From: Sulfurimonas hongkongensis
GTDB lineage: Bacteria; Campylobacterota; Campylobacteria; Campylobacterales; Sulfurimonadaceae
Direction of reading: 5' to 3'
Assembly (NCBI RefSeq): GCF_000445475.1
Contig: NZ_AUPZ01000005.1
Span: 156,259 to 220,258, forward strand
DNA: 64,000 bases
Below, in pieces: positions 18,992 through 28,015 of this stretch; the first letter of the stretch is position 1, and each line of letters opens with the position of its first letter. Below the pieces are notes generated by a model. The model made no database searches. It was not told where the DNA came from and was given only the letters and a program-made list of their open reading frames with translations. A program made the position numbers and the translations under genes.

Positions 18992-20000
18992 AGTTGGAGT
19001 TATCGGTGCTAGTGGGTATACAGGGCTAGAGCTTATAAAAATTTTACTAAATCATCCATATTTTAAACTCTCATATCTTGCAAACTCTGAGGGAAATATC
19101 TCCCTTGATGAGTTGCATCCATCTCTTAAAAATGTTTGTGATATGCAAGTTCAAAAAGTTGATGTTGATGATGTTGCATCTTCGTGTGAACTTGTCTTTT
19201 TAGCACTTCCACACAAGACTGCTATGGAGTTTGTTAAGCCTCTTATAGCAAAAGGTTTAAAGGTAGTTGACCTCTCAGCTGACTATAGACTCTCTTTAGA
19301 AGCTTATGAGGAATTTTATACGACTCATACAGATAAAAAAAACCTAGAACATGTGGTTTATGGACTTCCTGAGATGTTTAGAGACAAAATTAAGAGTGCA
19401 TCATTAGTTGCAAATCCTGGATGTTTCCCTACTTGTGCACTTCTTGGACTTCTGCCTTTTATGTCAAAAAGAGTGCCAAATACGCCTATAATTATAGATG
19501 CAAAGACAGGAGTTAGTGGAGCTGGAAAAAAACTAAGTGATGTTACTCACTTTGTAAATGTAAATGATAACTTGTTTGCTTACAACCCTCTTACGCACAG
19601 ACACGCTCCAGAGATAGCTCAAAAACTAGGAGTTAGTTTTGATGAAGTGAACTTTGTTCCGCATCTCATTCCCTTAACTCGCGGTATGATATCTTCTATC
19701 TATATTCAGGTGCAAAAAGATATTGATGCCTTTAGTATCTTAAAAGAGTTTTACAAAGATGAGCCTTTTGTTCGTATTAGCAAAAATCCTGTTGATATGA
19801 AAAATGTTGCAGGAACTAACTTCTGTGATATTTATGTAAAACAAAATAGAACTTCTTTAGAAAAAGGCAACATTGTTTTTATATCTAGTGCGATTGATAA
19901 CCTCCTAAGAGGTGCTTCATCTCAAGCTGTTGTAAATGCAAACCTTATGATGGGACTTGATGAATCTTGTGGAATCCCAAATATTGCTTATGTGCCATAA
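18978..20000 (+). CDS. argC: N-acetyl-gamma-glutamyl-phosphate reductase
   Basis: Third step of arginine biosynthesis: NADPH-dependent reduction of N-acetylglutamyl phosphate to the semialdehyde. The Rossmann motif is GVIGASGYTGLELI (7-20) and the catalytic Cys is C149 in ANPGCFPTC. HRHAPEI and PHLIPLTRGM are also family hallmarks. The start is TTG, supported by AGGAG 7 nt upstream within greA. Length 340 aa is normal for the longer form. It overlaps the next gene. Confidence 0.95.
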   Translation: MNVTRVGVIGASGYTGLELIKILLNHPYFKLSYLANSEGNISLDELHPSLKNVCDMQVQKVDVDDVASSCELVFLALPHKTAMEFVKPLIAKGLKVVDLSADYRLSLEAYEEFYTTHTDKKNLEHVVYGLPEMFRDKIKSASLVANPGCFPTCALLGLLPFMSKRVPNTPIIIDAKTGVSGAGKKLSDVTHFVNVNDNLFAYNPLTHRHAPEIAQKLGVSFDEVNFVPHLIPLTRGMISSIYIQVQKDIDAFSILKEFYKDEPFVRISKNPVDMKNVAGTNFCDIYVKQNRTSLEKGNIVFISSAIDNLLRGASSQAVVNANLMMGLDESCGIPNIAYVP

Positions 20001-20739
20001 CTTAAAAGAGGGTGCTTTTGTTGTCTCAGATGCACACTATTCACATATACGAAAGGATTTTTTAGACTTTTTAAAAGCTATAAAAGAAAAGCAATTGCTT
20101 CCCACTCAGCTTATACTTTTAGGCGACATATTTGACACTCTTTTTGGACAAGTCTCTTTCACTTTAGAGATAAATAGAGAAGCTATAGATATCTTAAATG
20201 AGATCTCAAAAGAGATAGAAGTTATCTATCTTGAGGGAAATCATGACTTCAATCTTAAAAAAATATTTCCTTACATTAAAGTTTTTAACATCAAAAGCCA
20301 ACCTGTTGAGATGAGTTTTAATAAGCAAAAAATTCTACTTAGTCATGGAGATATAGAGAGCCCTCTTGGCTATAACATATATACAGCTATTATCAGAAAT
20401 CGTTTTGTTCTTAGCATTTTAAATCTGTTTAATAATCTATTTAATCACATCATAGTCAAAAAACTAGATGAGTATTTGAGTAAAAAAGATGACTGTATAG
20501 AGTTAGTAGGCTTTGAAGAATATATAAAGAGGAGACTTTTGGATAAGTATAGTTGCGATTTCTTTATTGAGGGACATTTTCATCAAAATAAAAGTTTTAA
20601 ATTAAAAGATTTTAGATATATAAACCTAGCAGCTTTTGCTTGCAATCAAAGATACTTTATAGTAAAATCTTCCAAAGATGTTGGACTTTTACTGCAAGAG
20701 GATACTTTTACAAAAGCCCAACAATATCAGGAGACATAA
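19990..20739 (+). CDS. LpxH-like metallophosphoesterase (UDP-2,3-diacylglucosamine hydrolase type)
   Basis: A calcineurin-like phosphoesterase of about 250 residues. The metal motifs occur in order: VSDAHYSH, LLGDIFDTL, YLEGNHDFN, LLSHGD and EGHFHQN. This set is like LpxH-type enzymes of lipid A synthesis, and the family assignment is by motif. A longer frame opens at 19957, but the ATG at 19990 gives a short overlap (11 bp) with argC and a normal N-terminus; no strong ribosome site marks either. cheV follows 3 bp later. Confidence 0.72.
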   Translation: MCHNLKEGAFVVSDAHYSHIRKDFLDFLKAIKEKQLLPTQLILLGDIFDTLFGQVSFTLEINREAIDILNEISKEIEVIYLEGNHDFNLKKIFPYIKVFNIKSQPVEMSFNKQKILLSHGDIESPLGYNIYTAIIRNRFVLSILNLFNNLFNHIIVKKLDEYLSKKDDCIELVGFEEYIKRRLLDKYSCDFFIEGHFHQNKSFKLKDFRYINLAAFACNQRYFIVKSSKDVGLLLQEDTFTKAQQYQET

Positions 20740-20742
20740 AAT

Positions 20743-21684
20743 ATGCATATGGATAATTCGCTAAAAGTCGGTTCCAATGAGATGGAACTTGTTGACTTTC
20801 GTATTCTAAAAGAAGAAGATGGCGAAGTATATGAGGGGATTTATGGCATCAATGTTTCAAAAGTTCGTGAAATAATTAAGATGCCAACATTAACAGAACT
20901 TCCAGGAACACCTAATTATATAGAGGGTATTTTTGATCTAAGAAGTATAGTTATTCCTGTTGTAAACTTGGCTAAATGGATGGGGATAACTGAGCCCGAA
21001 AGTGCTCATAAAAATTTAAGAGTCATTATAACAGAGTTTAACAATGTTCTCATTGGTTTTGTAGTTCATGAAGCAAAAAGAATCAGAAGAATAAACTGGG
21101 CAGACATAGAGCCAGCTTCATTTGCAAGTGGTGGAGGCTCACTAGATGGTAGTAAAATCACTGGTGTGACTAAGATAGAGGATGATAATGTGCTTCTTAT
21201 CTTGGACCTAGAGAGCGTAGTTCAAGACTTAGGACTCTATCAGCCAAATATCGAACATGTATCAGAAGAGATGGAAAACTTTAGTGGTTTAGCTCTTATA
21301 CTAGATGATAGTGCAACGGCTAGAAAAATAGTAAAAGAGGCACTTGTGAAAATGGGCTTTAGTGTTGTAGAAGCTGGCGATGGAGAAGAAGGGCTAGAGA
21401 AGTTAGATGATCTTTACAATATGTATGAAGAAGAGCTCTCAAAGAAACTAAAGATAATTATATCAGATGTTGAGATGCCAAAGATGGATGGATTTCACTT
21501 TGCAGCAAATGTTAAAGAAGATGGTAGGTTTGACAAAATTCCTATAGTTTTTAACTCTTCTATTAGTGATCACTTTAGTGAAGATAGAGGAAAAGAAGCT
21601 GGAGCTGAGGCTTATCTTGTTAAGTTTGAAGCGACAGCATTTTATGATGAAATAGCACGAATAGTTCGTGCTCATATGAAATAG
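20743..21684 (+). CDS. cheV: Chemotaxis coupling protein CheV
   Basis: A CheW-like scaffold fused to a receiver. Residues 1-170 are the CheW domain (INVSKVREIIKMP, LPGTPNYIEGIFDLRS). Residues 185-313 are a receiver with LILDDSATAR, the phospho-acceptor in ISDVEMPKMDG, and the Lys in YLVKFEA. It couples receptors to CheA and may adapt signalling by phosphorylation. AGGAG lies 9 nt before the ATG. It starts the cheV-cheA-cheW set; 10 bp separate it from cheA. Confidence 0.94.
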   Translation: MHMDNSLKVGSNEMELVDFRILKEEDGEVYEGIYGINVSKVREIIKMPTLTELPGTPNYIEGIFDLRSIVIPVVNLAKWMGITEPESAHKNLRVIITEFNNVLIGFVVHEAKRIRRINWADIEPASFASGGGSLDGSKITGVTKIEDDNVLLILDLESVVQDLGLYQPNIEHVSEEMENFSGLALILDDSATARKIVKEALVKMGFSVVEAGDGEEGLEKLDDLYNMYEEELSKKLKIIISDVEMPKMDGFHFAANVKEDGRFDKIPIVFNSSISDHFSEDRGKEAGAEAYLVKFEATAFYDEIARIVRAHMK

Positions 21685-21694
21685 GAGTGTAAAT

Positions 21695-24121
21695 ATGGAT
21701 GAATTTCAAGAAATATTGCAAGATTTTTTAGTTGAAGCTTTTGAGCTTGTTGAAAAGCTAGATGAGGATTTAGTTGAATTAGAATCGACACCAGAGGACT
21801 TAGAACTTCTAAATGGAATTTTTCGCGTAGCACATACTATTAAAGGTGCTTCATCATTTTTAAACTTTGATATTTTGACACATTTGACCCATCACATGGA
21901 AGATGTTTTAAACAAGGCTAGACATGGCGAGTTAACCATCACTCCGGAGGTAATGGATGTTGTTTTGGAGTCTATTGACCTTATGAAATCGCTCTTAAAT
22001 ACTATCCGCGATACAAGTTCTGATGGAGGCATCGATGTATCTGAGTGTGTCGCTAGGCTAGATAAGATCAGTGGTGGAGATGGAGATGTTCCTATGCCAG
22101 AAGTGTCAGAGCCAATTGAGGAAGTTGCGGTGGAAGAGCCACAAGAGAGTGAAGATGAGCTAGACTATGAAAATATGTCTGATGAAGATGTAGAAGCTGA
22201 GATACAAAGACTACTAGAACAAAGACAAGCAGAAGATAAGGCTAAAAGAGAAGCTAAAGTCGCAGCAGGTGAGGATGTCTTAGCACCTCCTCCAGATCCA
22301 GAAGATGAAGCCCCATCAGAGCCTGCAAAAGCATCAAAACCAGAGAAAAAATCTGAGCCAAAAGAAGAGCCTGCTAAAGCTCCCGTTCCAAGAGCTAAAA
22401 CAAATGCTAAATCGGTGAATGATAATGAAGACTTAGGTGCAAAAGCAGCAGCTCCAGCTAAAAGATCTAACACTACAGTAGATCAGACTATCCGTGTTGA
22501 TGTTAAGAGACTTGATCATCTTATGAACCTTATTGGAGAGTTAGTTCTTGCTAAAAACAGACTTATAAAGATAAATGATGATGTTGAAGAGAGATATGAG
22601 GGCGAAGAGTTCTTAGAAGAGCTAAATCAGGTTGTCTCAATAGTTTCACTTGTTACAACAGACTTACAAATCGCAGTCATGAAGACAAGAATGCTCCCAA
22701 TAGGAAAAGTTTTTAATAAGTTCCCTAGAATGATTCGAGATTTAAGTAGAGAGTTAAACAAAAAGATAGAACTAACAATAAAAGGTGAAGATACAGAACT
22801 TGACAAGTCTATAGTCGAAGAGATAGGTGATCCATTAGTTCATATCATTAGAAACTCTTGTGACCATGGTATAGAGACTCCAGAGGTAAGACTTGCAAAT
22901 GGTAAGAGTGAAACAGGTACTATATCTTTAAAAGCTTACAATGAAGGTAACCAAATCGTTATCCAAATAGATGATGATGGAAAAGGTCTTGATGCAGACT
23001 CACTAAAAAACAAAGCACTTGAAAAAGGACTTATCAGCGAAAAAGAGGCTGATAATATGGGCGAAAAAGAAGCTTTTATGCTCATCATGAAACCAGGTTT
23101 TTCTACTGCTGCTGCTGTAACAAATGTCTCTGGTCGTGGTGTTGGTATGGATGTTGTAAAAACAAACATAGAAAAAGTAAATGGTATCATTGATGTAGAT
23201 AGTGAAACTGGAGTTGGAAGTAGCGTTAAGCTAAAGATTCCTCTAACTCTAGCTATCATTCAAGCTCTTTTAGTCGGTGTTCAAGAAGAGGCTTATGCTA
23301 TTCCGCTCTCATCAGTTTTAGAGACAGTTAGAATCTCAAAAGATGAGATATATACAGTTGAGAGTCGCTCAGTTATGAGACTGCGTGATGATGTTTTATC
23401 TCTAGTTCATATTGGAGATATCTTTGAAGTTGAGAGAATTTTAGACTCAAGTGAACACGCTTATGTTGTTGTACTTGGTTTAGGCGCTCAAAAGCTTGGT
23501 CTCATAGTTGACTCACTAGTTGGTCAAGAAGAGATAGTTATCAAGTCTCTTGGTGAGTACCTAAAAGGAATAGAGGGAATTGCCGGTGCCACAATTAGAG
23601 GAGATGGGGGTGTGACACTTATTGTTGATGTTGTTGCACTCATGGATATAGCGAAAAATGTAAAAGCTACTTCTATGATATCTGATCAAAAGTCAGGAGC
23701 GGAACAGTCTCTTGAGAAAACTAAAGCAAGCGACTATACTATCATGATAGTAGATGATTCTAAAACCGATAGAATGATTATGAGAAAGTCACTTGAAGCA
23801 ACAGGAATGACTCTTGTTGAAGCGTCAGATGGACAAGAAGCGCTAAATATCTTAAAACAAGGTGATCATCACTTTGATGCAATGCTTATAGATATTGAGA
23901 TGCCAAGAATGGATGGTTATACACTAGCTACAGAGATTAAAAAATACAATAGATATAAGCAGATGCCTCTAATAGCAGTTACTTCAAGAACTGGTAAATC
24001 TGATAGGATGAGAGGTGTTGAGTCTGGAATGGTTGAGTATATCACTAAACCATACTCATCAGACTACCTATCTAGTGTAGTTCAAAGAAATGTTAACTTT
24101 AAATCGGAGTTCTTATCATGA
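21695..24121 (+). CDS. cheA: Chemotaxis histidine kinase CheA with C-terminal receiver
   Basis: An 808-residue kinase. HPt domain 1-105 has the phospho-His47 in AHTIKGASSFLNF. A Pro/Glu/Lys-rich linker (130-260) has no clear CheY-binding P2. Then come the dimerisation domain, the ATPase (NSCDHGIETPEVR, DDGKGLD, GRGVGMDVVK), the CheW-like domain and a receiver (IMIVDDSKTDR, LIDIEMPRMDG, YITKPYSSDY). The CheA-receiver fusion is usual in Campylobacter and Helicobacter relatives. It overlaps cheW by 4 bp. Confidence 0.95.
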   Translation: MDEFQEILQDFLVEAFELVEKLDEDLVELESTPEDLELLNGIFRVAHTIKGASSFLNFDILTHLTHHMEDVLNKARHGELTITPEVMDVVLESIDLMKSLLNTIRDTSSDGGIDVSECVARLDKISGGDGDVPMPEVSEPIEEVAVEEPQESEDELDYENMSDEDVEAEIQRLLEQRQAEDKAKREAKVAAGEDVLAPPPDPEDEAPSEPAKASKPEKKSEPKEEPAKAPVPRAKTNAKSVNDNEDLGAKAAAPAKRSNTTVDQTIRVDVKRLDHLMNLIGELVLAKNRLIKINDDVEERYEGEEFLEELNQVVSIVSLVTTDLQIAVMKTRMLPIGKVFNKFPRMIRDLSRELNKKIELTIKGEDTELDKSIVEEIGDPLVHIIRNSCDHGIETPEVRLANGKSETGTISLKAYNEGNQIVIQIDDDGKGLDADSLKNKALEKGLISEKEADNMGEKEAFMLIMKPGFSTAAAVTNVSGRGVGMDVVKTNIEKVNGIIDVDSETGVGSSVKLKIPLTLAIIQALLVGVQEEAYAIPLSSVLETVRISKDEIYTVESRSVMRLRDDVLSLVHIGDIFEVERILDSSEHAYVVVLGLGAQKLGLIVDSLVGQEEIVIKSLGEYLKGIEGIAGATIRGDGGVTLIVDVVALMDIAKNVKATSMISDQKSGAEQSLEKTKASDYTIMIVDDSKTDRMIMRKSLEATGMTLVEASDGQEALNILKQGDHHFDAMLIDIEMPRMDGYTLATEIKKYNRYKQMPLIAVTSRTGKSDRMRGVESGMVEYITKPYSSDYLSSVVQRNVNFKSEFLS

Positions 24122-24615
24122 GTGACAAACTAAAACAAGTACTAAGCAAACAAAGTAGACAACAAGAAAACGAATCTATTGACCAGTCAGATGATATAGT
24201 TCAACTAGTTGGCTTCATTATAGGTGAGGAAGAGTATGCCGTGCCTATTCTTTCTATTCAGGAGATTATAAAACCTTTTACTTGGACTAGAGTTCCTCAA
24301 GTACCTAAGTATGTTATGGGAGTGTTTAACTTGCGTGGCGCGGTCATTCCTCTTATAGATCTTCGTTTGAAATTTGGCTTAAGTGAAAAAAAACATAGTG
24401 ATGAGACTCGTTTTATTGTTATGAAAGATAGAGATGATGTAGCTGGGTTTGTAATAGACAGACTAACGATGGCTATTAGAATCAAAAAAGAAAATATTGG
24501 ACCTGCACCTGATACAATAAATGGAGATAACACTATGATAGATGGCGTTGGCAAGCAAGAAGACAGAATCATAACCATACTAAAAGTAAACAAACTACTA
24601 GAGAGAGATTTTTAA
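24118..24615 (+). CDS. cheW: Chemotaxis adaptor CheW
   Basis: A single CheW domain of 165 residues that joins chemoreceptors to CheA. Typical stretches are YAVPILSIQEIIKP, VPKYVMGVFNLRGAVIPLIDLRLKFG and RFIVMKDRDDVAGFVID. It overlaps cheA by 4 bp (ATGA). The first 30 residues are a charged, Gln-rich lead. Confidence 0.95.
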   Translation: MSDKLKQVLSKQSRQQENESIDQSDDIVQLVGFIIGEEEYAVPILSIQEIIKPFTWTRVPQVPKYVMGVFNLRGAVIPLIDLRLKFGLSEKKHSDETRFIVMKDRDDVAGFVIDRLTMAIRIKKENIGPAPDTINGDNTMIDGVGKQEDRIITILKVNKLLERDF

Positions 24616-24680
24616 TCAATTATGAACTCTTAGATGGTAAACTCTCTTTAATTTTTTTTGGAGAGTTTACGCATTACACT

Positions 24681-25721
24681 GTGACTACTTATCAAAAACA
24701 GATAGACAAAATTAGCCTCTTTGGAGTCAAAGAAGTTGATTTTAACTTTGAAGACGTCATCTACTTTGACACTGCAGCGTCTATCTTCATAAACTCCCTT
24801 AGGGAGGACTTTTTTCAAAAAAATATCAAAACCAATATCCTGACAAATAACAAAGATATCTTAGATACTTTAGAGTTAGTGAAACGTACAAAGCAAAAAT
24901 CTGAGCCCTTTGTTAAAGAGATAAACAAAACATATCTAGAGTATTTTGGCAAAGTTTTTTGTAGCTATTACAAGGGGTTTTTAGCTTTTATACTCTTTTT
25001 GGGTAAAGTTTTTGTATCAATCCTAAGTTACCTTAGATCCATAAAAAACATAAGATATAAAGAGATAATCTTTGAGATAAATGAAAATGCAATAAAGGCT
25101 CTTGGAATTATTGCTTTAACAAGTTTTCTTATAGGTCTAGTAACAGCCTATCAATCAGCCTATCAACTAAAGCTATATGGAGCAAATATATTTATAGTTG
25201 ATATACTTGGGATCTCTATATTTAGAGAGCTAGCACCTTTGATAACAGCCATCGTTATAGCTGGTAGAAGCGGCTCAGCATTTACCGCTCAAATAGGTGC
25301 TATGAAGATAACTGAGGAGCTAGATGCAATGAAGACTATGGGCTTTGACCCCTATCTCTTTTTAGTTTTACCACGAATCATAGCACTAATGATTACAATG
25401 CCCCTACTTATCTTTGCAGCCGATATTATGGGACTTCTTGGTGGAATGATTGTCTCATACATTGATCTTGGTATCTCTGTTTCATTTTTTATAGAGAGAC
25501 TAAATGAAGTAGTAGCTCCAAAGCACTTTTTTGTAGGCTTGATTAAGGGTCCTTTTTTTGCATTTTTGATTGCATCTATCGGAGTCTATAGAGGGCTGAT
25601 GGTTAAAAATGATACACAAAGTATAGGTTTTAACACAACAAAGAGCGTAGTTGAGTCCATCTTTGCAGTCATTATTTGTGATGCAGTTTTTTCTATCATA
25701 TTTACAAATCTGGGGATATGA
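24681..25721 (+). CDS. mlaE: Mla-type ABC transporter permease (MlaE) with N-terminal STAS-like domain
   Basis: The C-terminal 220 residues are an MlaE permease: helices plus IFRELAPLITAIVIAGRSGSAFTAQIGAMK and EELDAMKTMGFDP are family marks. It moves phospholipid between the membranes with MlaF and MlaD. The first 85 residues look like a STAS domain (VDFNFEDVIYFDTAASIF). The start given is GTG, but in-frame codons upstream still read like the first STAS strand with no ATG, GTG or TTG (see findings), so the true start is unsure. It overlaps mlaF by 4 bp. Confidence 0.88.
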   Translation: MTTYQKQIDKISLFGVKEVDFNFEDVIYFDTAASIFINSLREDFFQKNIKTNILTNNKDILDTLELVKRTKQKSEPFVKEINKTYLEYFGKVFCSYYKGFLAFILFLGKVFVSILSYLRSIKNIRYKEIIFEINENAIKALGIIALTSFLIGLVTAYQSAYQLKLYGANIFIVDILGISIFRELAPLITAIVIAGRSGSAFTAQIGAMKITEELDAMKTMGFDPYLFLVLPRIIALMITMPLLIFAADIMGLLGGMIVSYIDLGISVSFFIERLNEVVAPKHFFVGLIKGPFFAFLIASIGVYRGLMVKNDTQSIGFNTTKSVVESIFAVIICDAVFSIIFTNLGI

Positions 25722-26464
25722 TGCAAAGCCTTATAAAATTAAGAGATGTCAGAACTGTATTTGGTACAAAAGTAGTTCATGATGGCTTAAATATTACAGT
25801 AAATGAAGGCGAAATATATGGGCTTGTTGGACCATCTGGATGTGGAAAGACTACCGTTTTGCGAGAGATGGTGATGCTCCAAGAGATTAGTGGTGGCAAG
25901 ATAGAAGTTTTAGGCCATGATCTTAGCACAATTTCAAGCACAGATGCACAAAAACTAAGAAGTGAGTGGGGCGTTTTATTTCAAGCAGGGGCCCTATTTT
26001 CATCTCTAAATATCAAAGAAAATATCTCACTACCATTAAGAGAGTATACAGATCTTTCGCAAAAAATGATAGATGAAGTGGTTAAATTTAAGATAAATCT
26101 TGTTGGATTAAAATCAAGCGATGCACACCTGTATCCATCACAGATAAGTGGTGGTATGAAGAAAAAGTCAGCTCTTGCCCGTGCGCTGGCAATGGATCCA
26201 AAACTACTTTTTTTAGATGAGCCAACAAGTGGACTTGACCCAATCTCAGCTAGAGAATTTGACGCTTTGATACTTAAACTTAGAGACTTGCTTGACCTTA
26301 GTATCGTGATGGTTTCACACGATTTACAATCCGTTTATGCTACACTTGACAGAGTTGCTGTGATAGATGAAAAAAAAATAATCTATGAGGGTGATCTCAA
26401 AAATATTAAAAACTCTACAAATAAGTTTATGAAAACATTTTTTAGGAGCGATTTTGAACAATAA
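25718..26464 (+). CDS. mlaF: Mla-type ABC transporter ATPase (MlaF)
   Basis: A 248-residue ABC ATPase. Walker A is GPSGCGKTT, the Q-loop is in LFQAGALFSSL, the signature is SGGMKKKSALARAL (the GGM form common in MlaF), Walker B is LLFLDEPTSGLDP, and the switch His is in VSHDL. It powers the lipid transporter together with the permease upstream (4-bp overlap) and the MCE protein downstream (11-bp overlap). Confidence 0.93.
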   Translation: MMQSLIKLRDVRTVFGTKVVHDGLNITVNEGEIYGLVGPSGCGKTTVLREMVMLQEISGGKIEVLGHDLSTISSTDAQKLRSEWGVLFQAGALFSSLNIKENISLPLREYTDLSQKMIDEVVKFKINLVGLKSSDAHLYPSQISGGMKKKSALARALAMDPKLLFLDEPTSGLDPISAREFDALILKLRDLLDLSIVMVSHDLQSVYATLDRVAVIDEKKIIYEGDLKNIKNSTNKFMKTFFRSDFEQ

Positions 26465-27416
26465 AGTAAATTATACACTAGTTGGTTTTTTAGTCCTTTT
26501 TGGTGTTACTTTGATGAGTGCCTTTACTTACTGGTTGCTAAAGCCAACAATGGATGAAGATACACAAAAGTACAATATACTCTTTAATGAGTCTGTTTTG
26601 GGTCTAAATATAGATTCGGCTGTAAAATTTAGAGGCATAGATGTAGGTAAAGTTACAGGACTTAGGATAAATCCAAAAGATTCCGAGCAAGTTGAAGTGC
26701 AGGTAACCATCTTAAAGACTACTCCTATAAAAGAGACCACAGTGGCAAAACTTACATCTCAAGGAATTACAGGACTTAGCTATATAAATCTTAGTTTAGG
26801 CGATAAGGACTCTCCAAGGCTTGTTGCAAAAGAGGGTGAAGAGTATCCAGTTATAAAGGCTGAGTCATCATTCTTAGAGAAGCTTGAAGAGTCATTTGGA
26901 AGTGTCTCAACAAAACTATCTATAATTCTAAGCAGGGCAGAAAGATTGCTAGATGAGAAAAACCAAAAAGAGATAACATCTATACTAGAGTCAAGTGCAT
27001 CTTTTATGAAAAAGATGGACAGACTTATGAGTGAGGAGGCAATAGTCAACCTTCACTCATCACTTAAAAACCTAAATAGTGCATCTGAAAAACTAGACTT
27101 GATGATGCCAAAAGTTGATAAACTTATAGATAATAGCATAGAGTGGGAAGATAAAATCTCTAGCTCTTTAGAGTCTATTATGAACAGTTATCTTGGTATT
27201 GAAGAGGCTATGTATAAGTTTAAAAAAGCAATCGAAAATGGCGAGTTTAATCTAAAAGATATAACTAGTGATGTAGTTCCAACTGTAAACAACGCATTCC
27301 TTGAATTTGAGTATCTTATTATTAGGCTAAAAGAGACACTAAATCAATATGAGAGAAGTCCAAGCGATATACTCTTTATGAAAGAAGAGATTAAAAAAGG
27401 TCCAGGAGAAAAATGA
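26454..27416 (+). CDS. mlaD: MCE-domain lipid-binding protein (MlaD)
   Basis: One membrane anchor (about 6-28) is followed by an MCE domain (about 38-115: VLGLNIDSAVKFRGIDVGKVTGLRI, LTSQGITGLSYINLSLG). After that comes a long helical region with heptad-like Leu/Ile spacing up to 320. MCE proteins form periplasmic hexamers that carry phospholipid. The start is TTG with AGGAG 5 nt upstream. The C-terminal helices are longer than in E. coli MlaD (183 aa). It overlaps the lipoprotein gene by 4 bp. Confidence 0.9.
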   Translation: MNNKVNYTLVGFLVLFGVTLMSAFTYWLLKPTMDEDTQKYNILFNESVLGLNIDSAVKFRGIDVGKVTGLRINPKDSEQVEVQVTILKTTPIKETTVAKLTSQGITGLSYINLSLGDKDSPRLVAKEGEEYPVIKAESSFLEKLEESFGSVSTKLSIILSRAERLLDEKNQKEITSILESSASFMKKMDRLMSEEAIVNLHSSLKNLNSASEKLDLMMPKVDKLIDNSIEWEDKISSSLESIMNSYLGIEEAMYKFKKAIENGEFNLKDITSDVVPTVNNAFLEFEYLIIRLKETLNQYERSPSDILFMKEEIKKGPGEK

Positions 27417-28015
27417 TGAAAAAAATCTATCTTATAGCTATACTGATGTTTTTACTCTCAGGTTGTTCCATCACAAGGCCAGCTATTACTGAGTATAGAC
27501 TATCTTTAAAAGATTTCAGTTCAAAAAACTATCCCAACTCTTGCAAAGACAAGTCTTTAAAGGTATCCTCAGCTTTTAGCTCAAACTCGCTTATGACGTT
27601 AGAGATGAACTATATGCAAGACAGACATAAAATCTACTCATACTCTCAGTCACGATGGAACAACTCACCAAACCAAGAGATATCATCACAAATATTTTCA
27701 GCTCTAAGAGATGCAAAGATATTTGATAGTGTACATAATGCAAAATCAAGGAACAAGAGTGATTTGATATTAGAGATAAATATACAAGACTTTATGCAGT
27801 ATTACAGTGATGATTTGAGTGCATCTTATGTTAATATAGCTATTTGTTTTACCCTTATAGATGCAAAAACAAACAAAACCATGGCTACCAAAAGTTTTAG
27901 TGCAAAAAAAGATGTTAAAAGCCTAGATGCAGCTGGTGGAGTTGAAGCTCTAGATACTGCACTTGGAGAGATTATAGATGAAAGTTTAGATTTTCTTAGT
28001 GGAGTTTGTTTATGA
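27413..28015 (+). CDS. Lipoprotein, PqiC-like auxiliary component of the Mla-type transporter
   Basis: A 200-residue protein with a lipoprotein signal (lipobox LLSGC, Cys18). The rest fits the ABC-type transport auxiliary lipoprotein family (PqiC/DUF330-like), seen as IFSALRDAKIFDSV followed by a strand-rich half. It would sit in the outer membrane or the inner leaflet of the periplasm and receive lipid from the MCE protein. It is the last gene of the four-gene transporter operon and overlaps pepP by 4 bp (ATGA). Confidence 0.78.
   Translation: MMKKIYLIAILMFLLSGCSITRPAITEYRLSLKDFSSKNYPNSCKDKSLKVSSAFSSNSLMTLEMNYMQDRHKIYSYSQSRWNNSPNQEISSQIFSALRDAKIFDSVHNAKSRNKSDLILEINIQDFMQYYSDDLSASYVNIAICFTLIDAKTNKTMATKSFSAKKDVKSLDAAGGVEALDTALGEIIDESLDFLSGVCL

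Noticed and set aside
22165..22473. Ser/Ala-rich minus-strand frame inside cheA
   Set aside because: Shadow of the low-complexity CheA linker.
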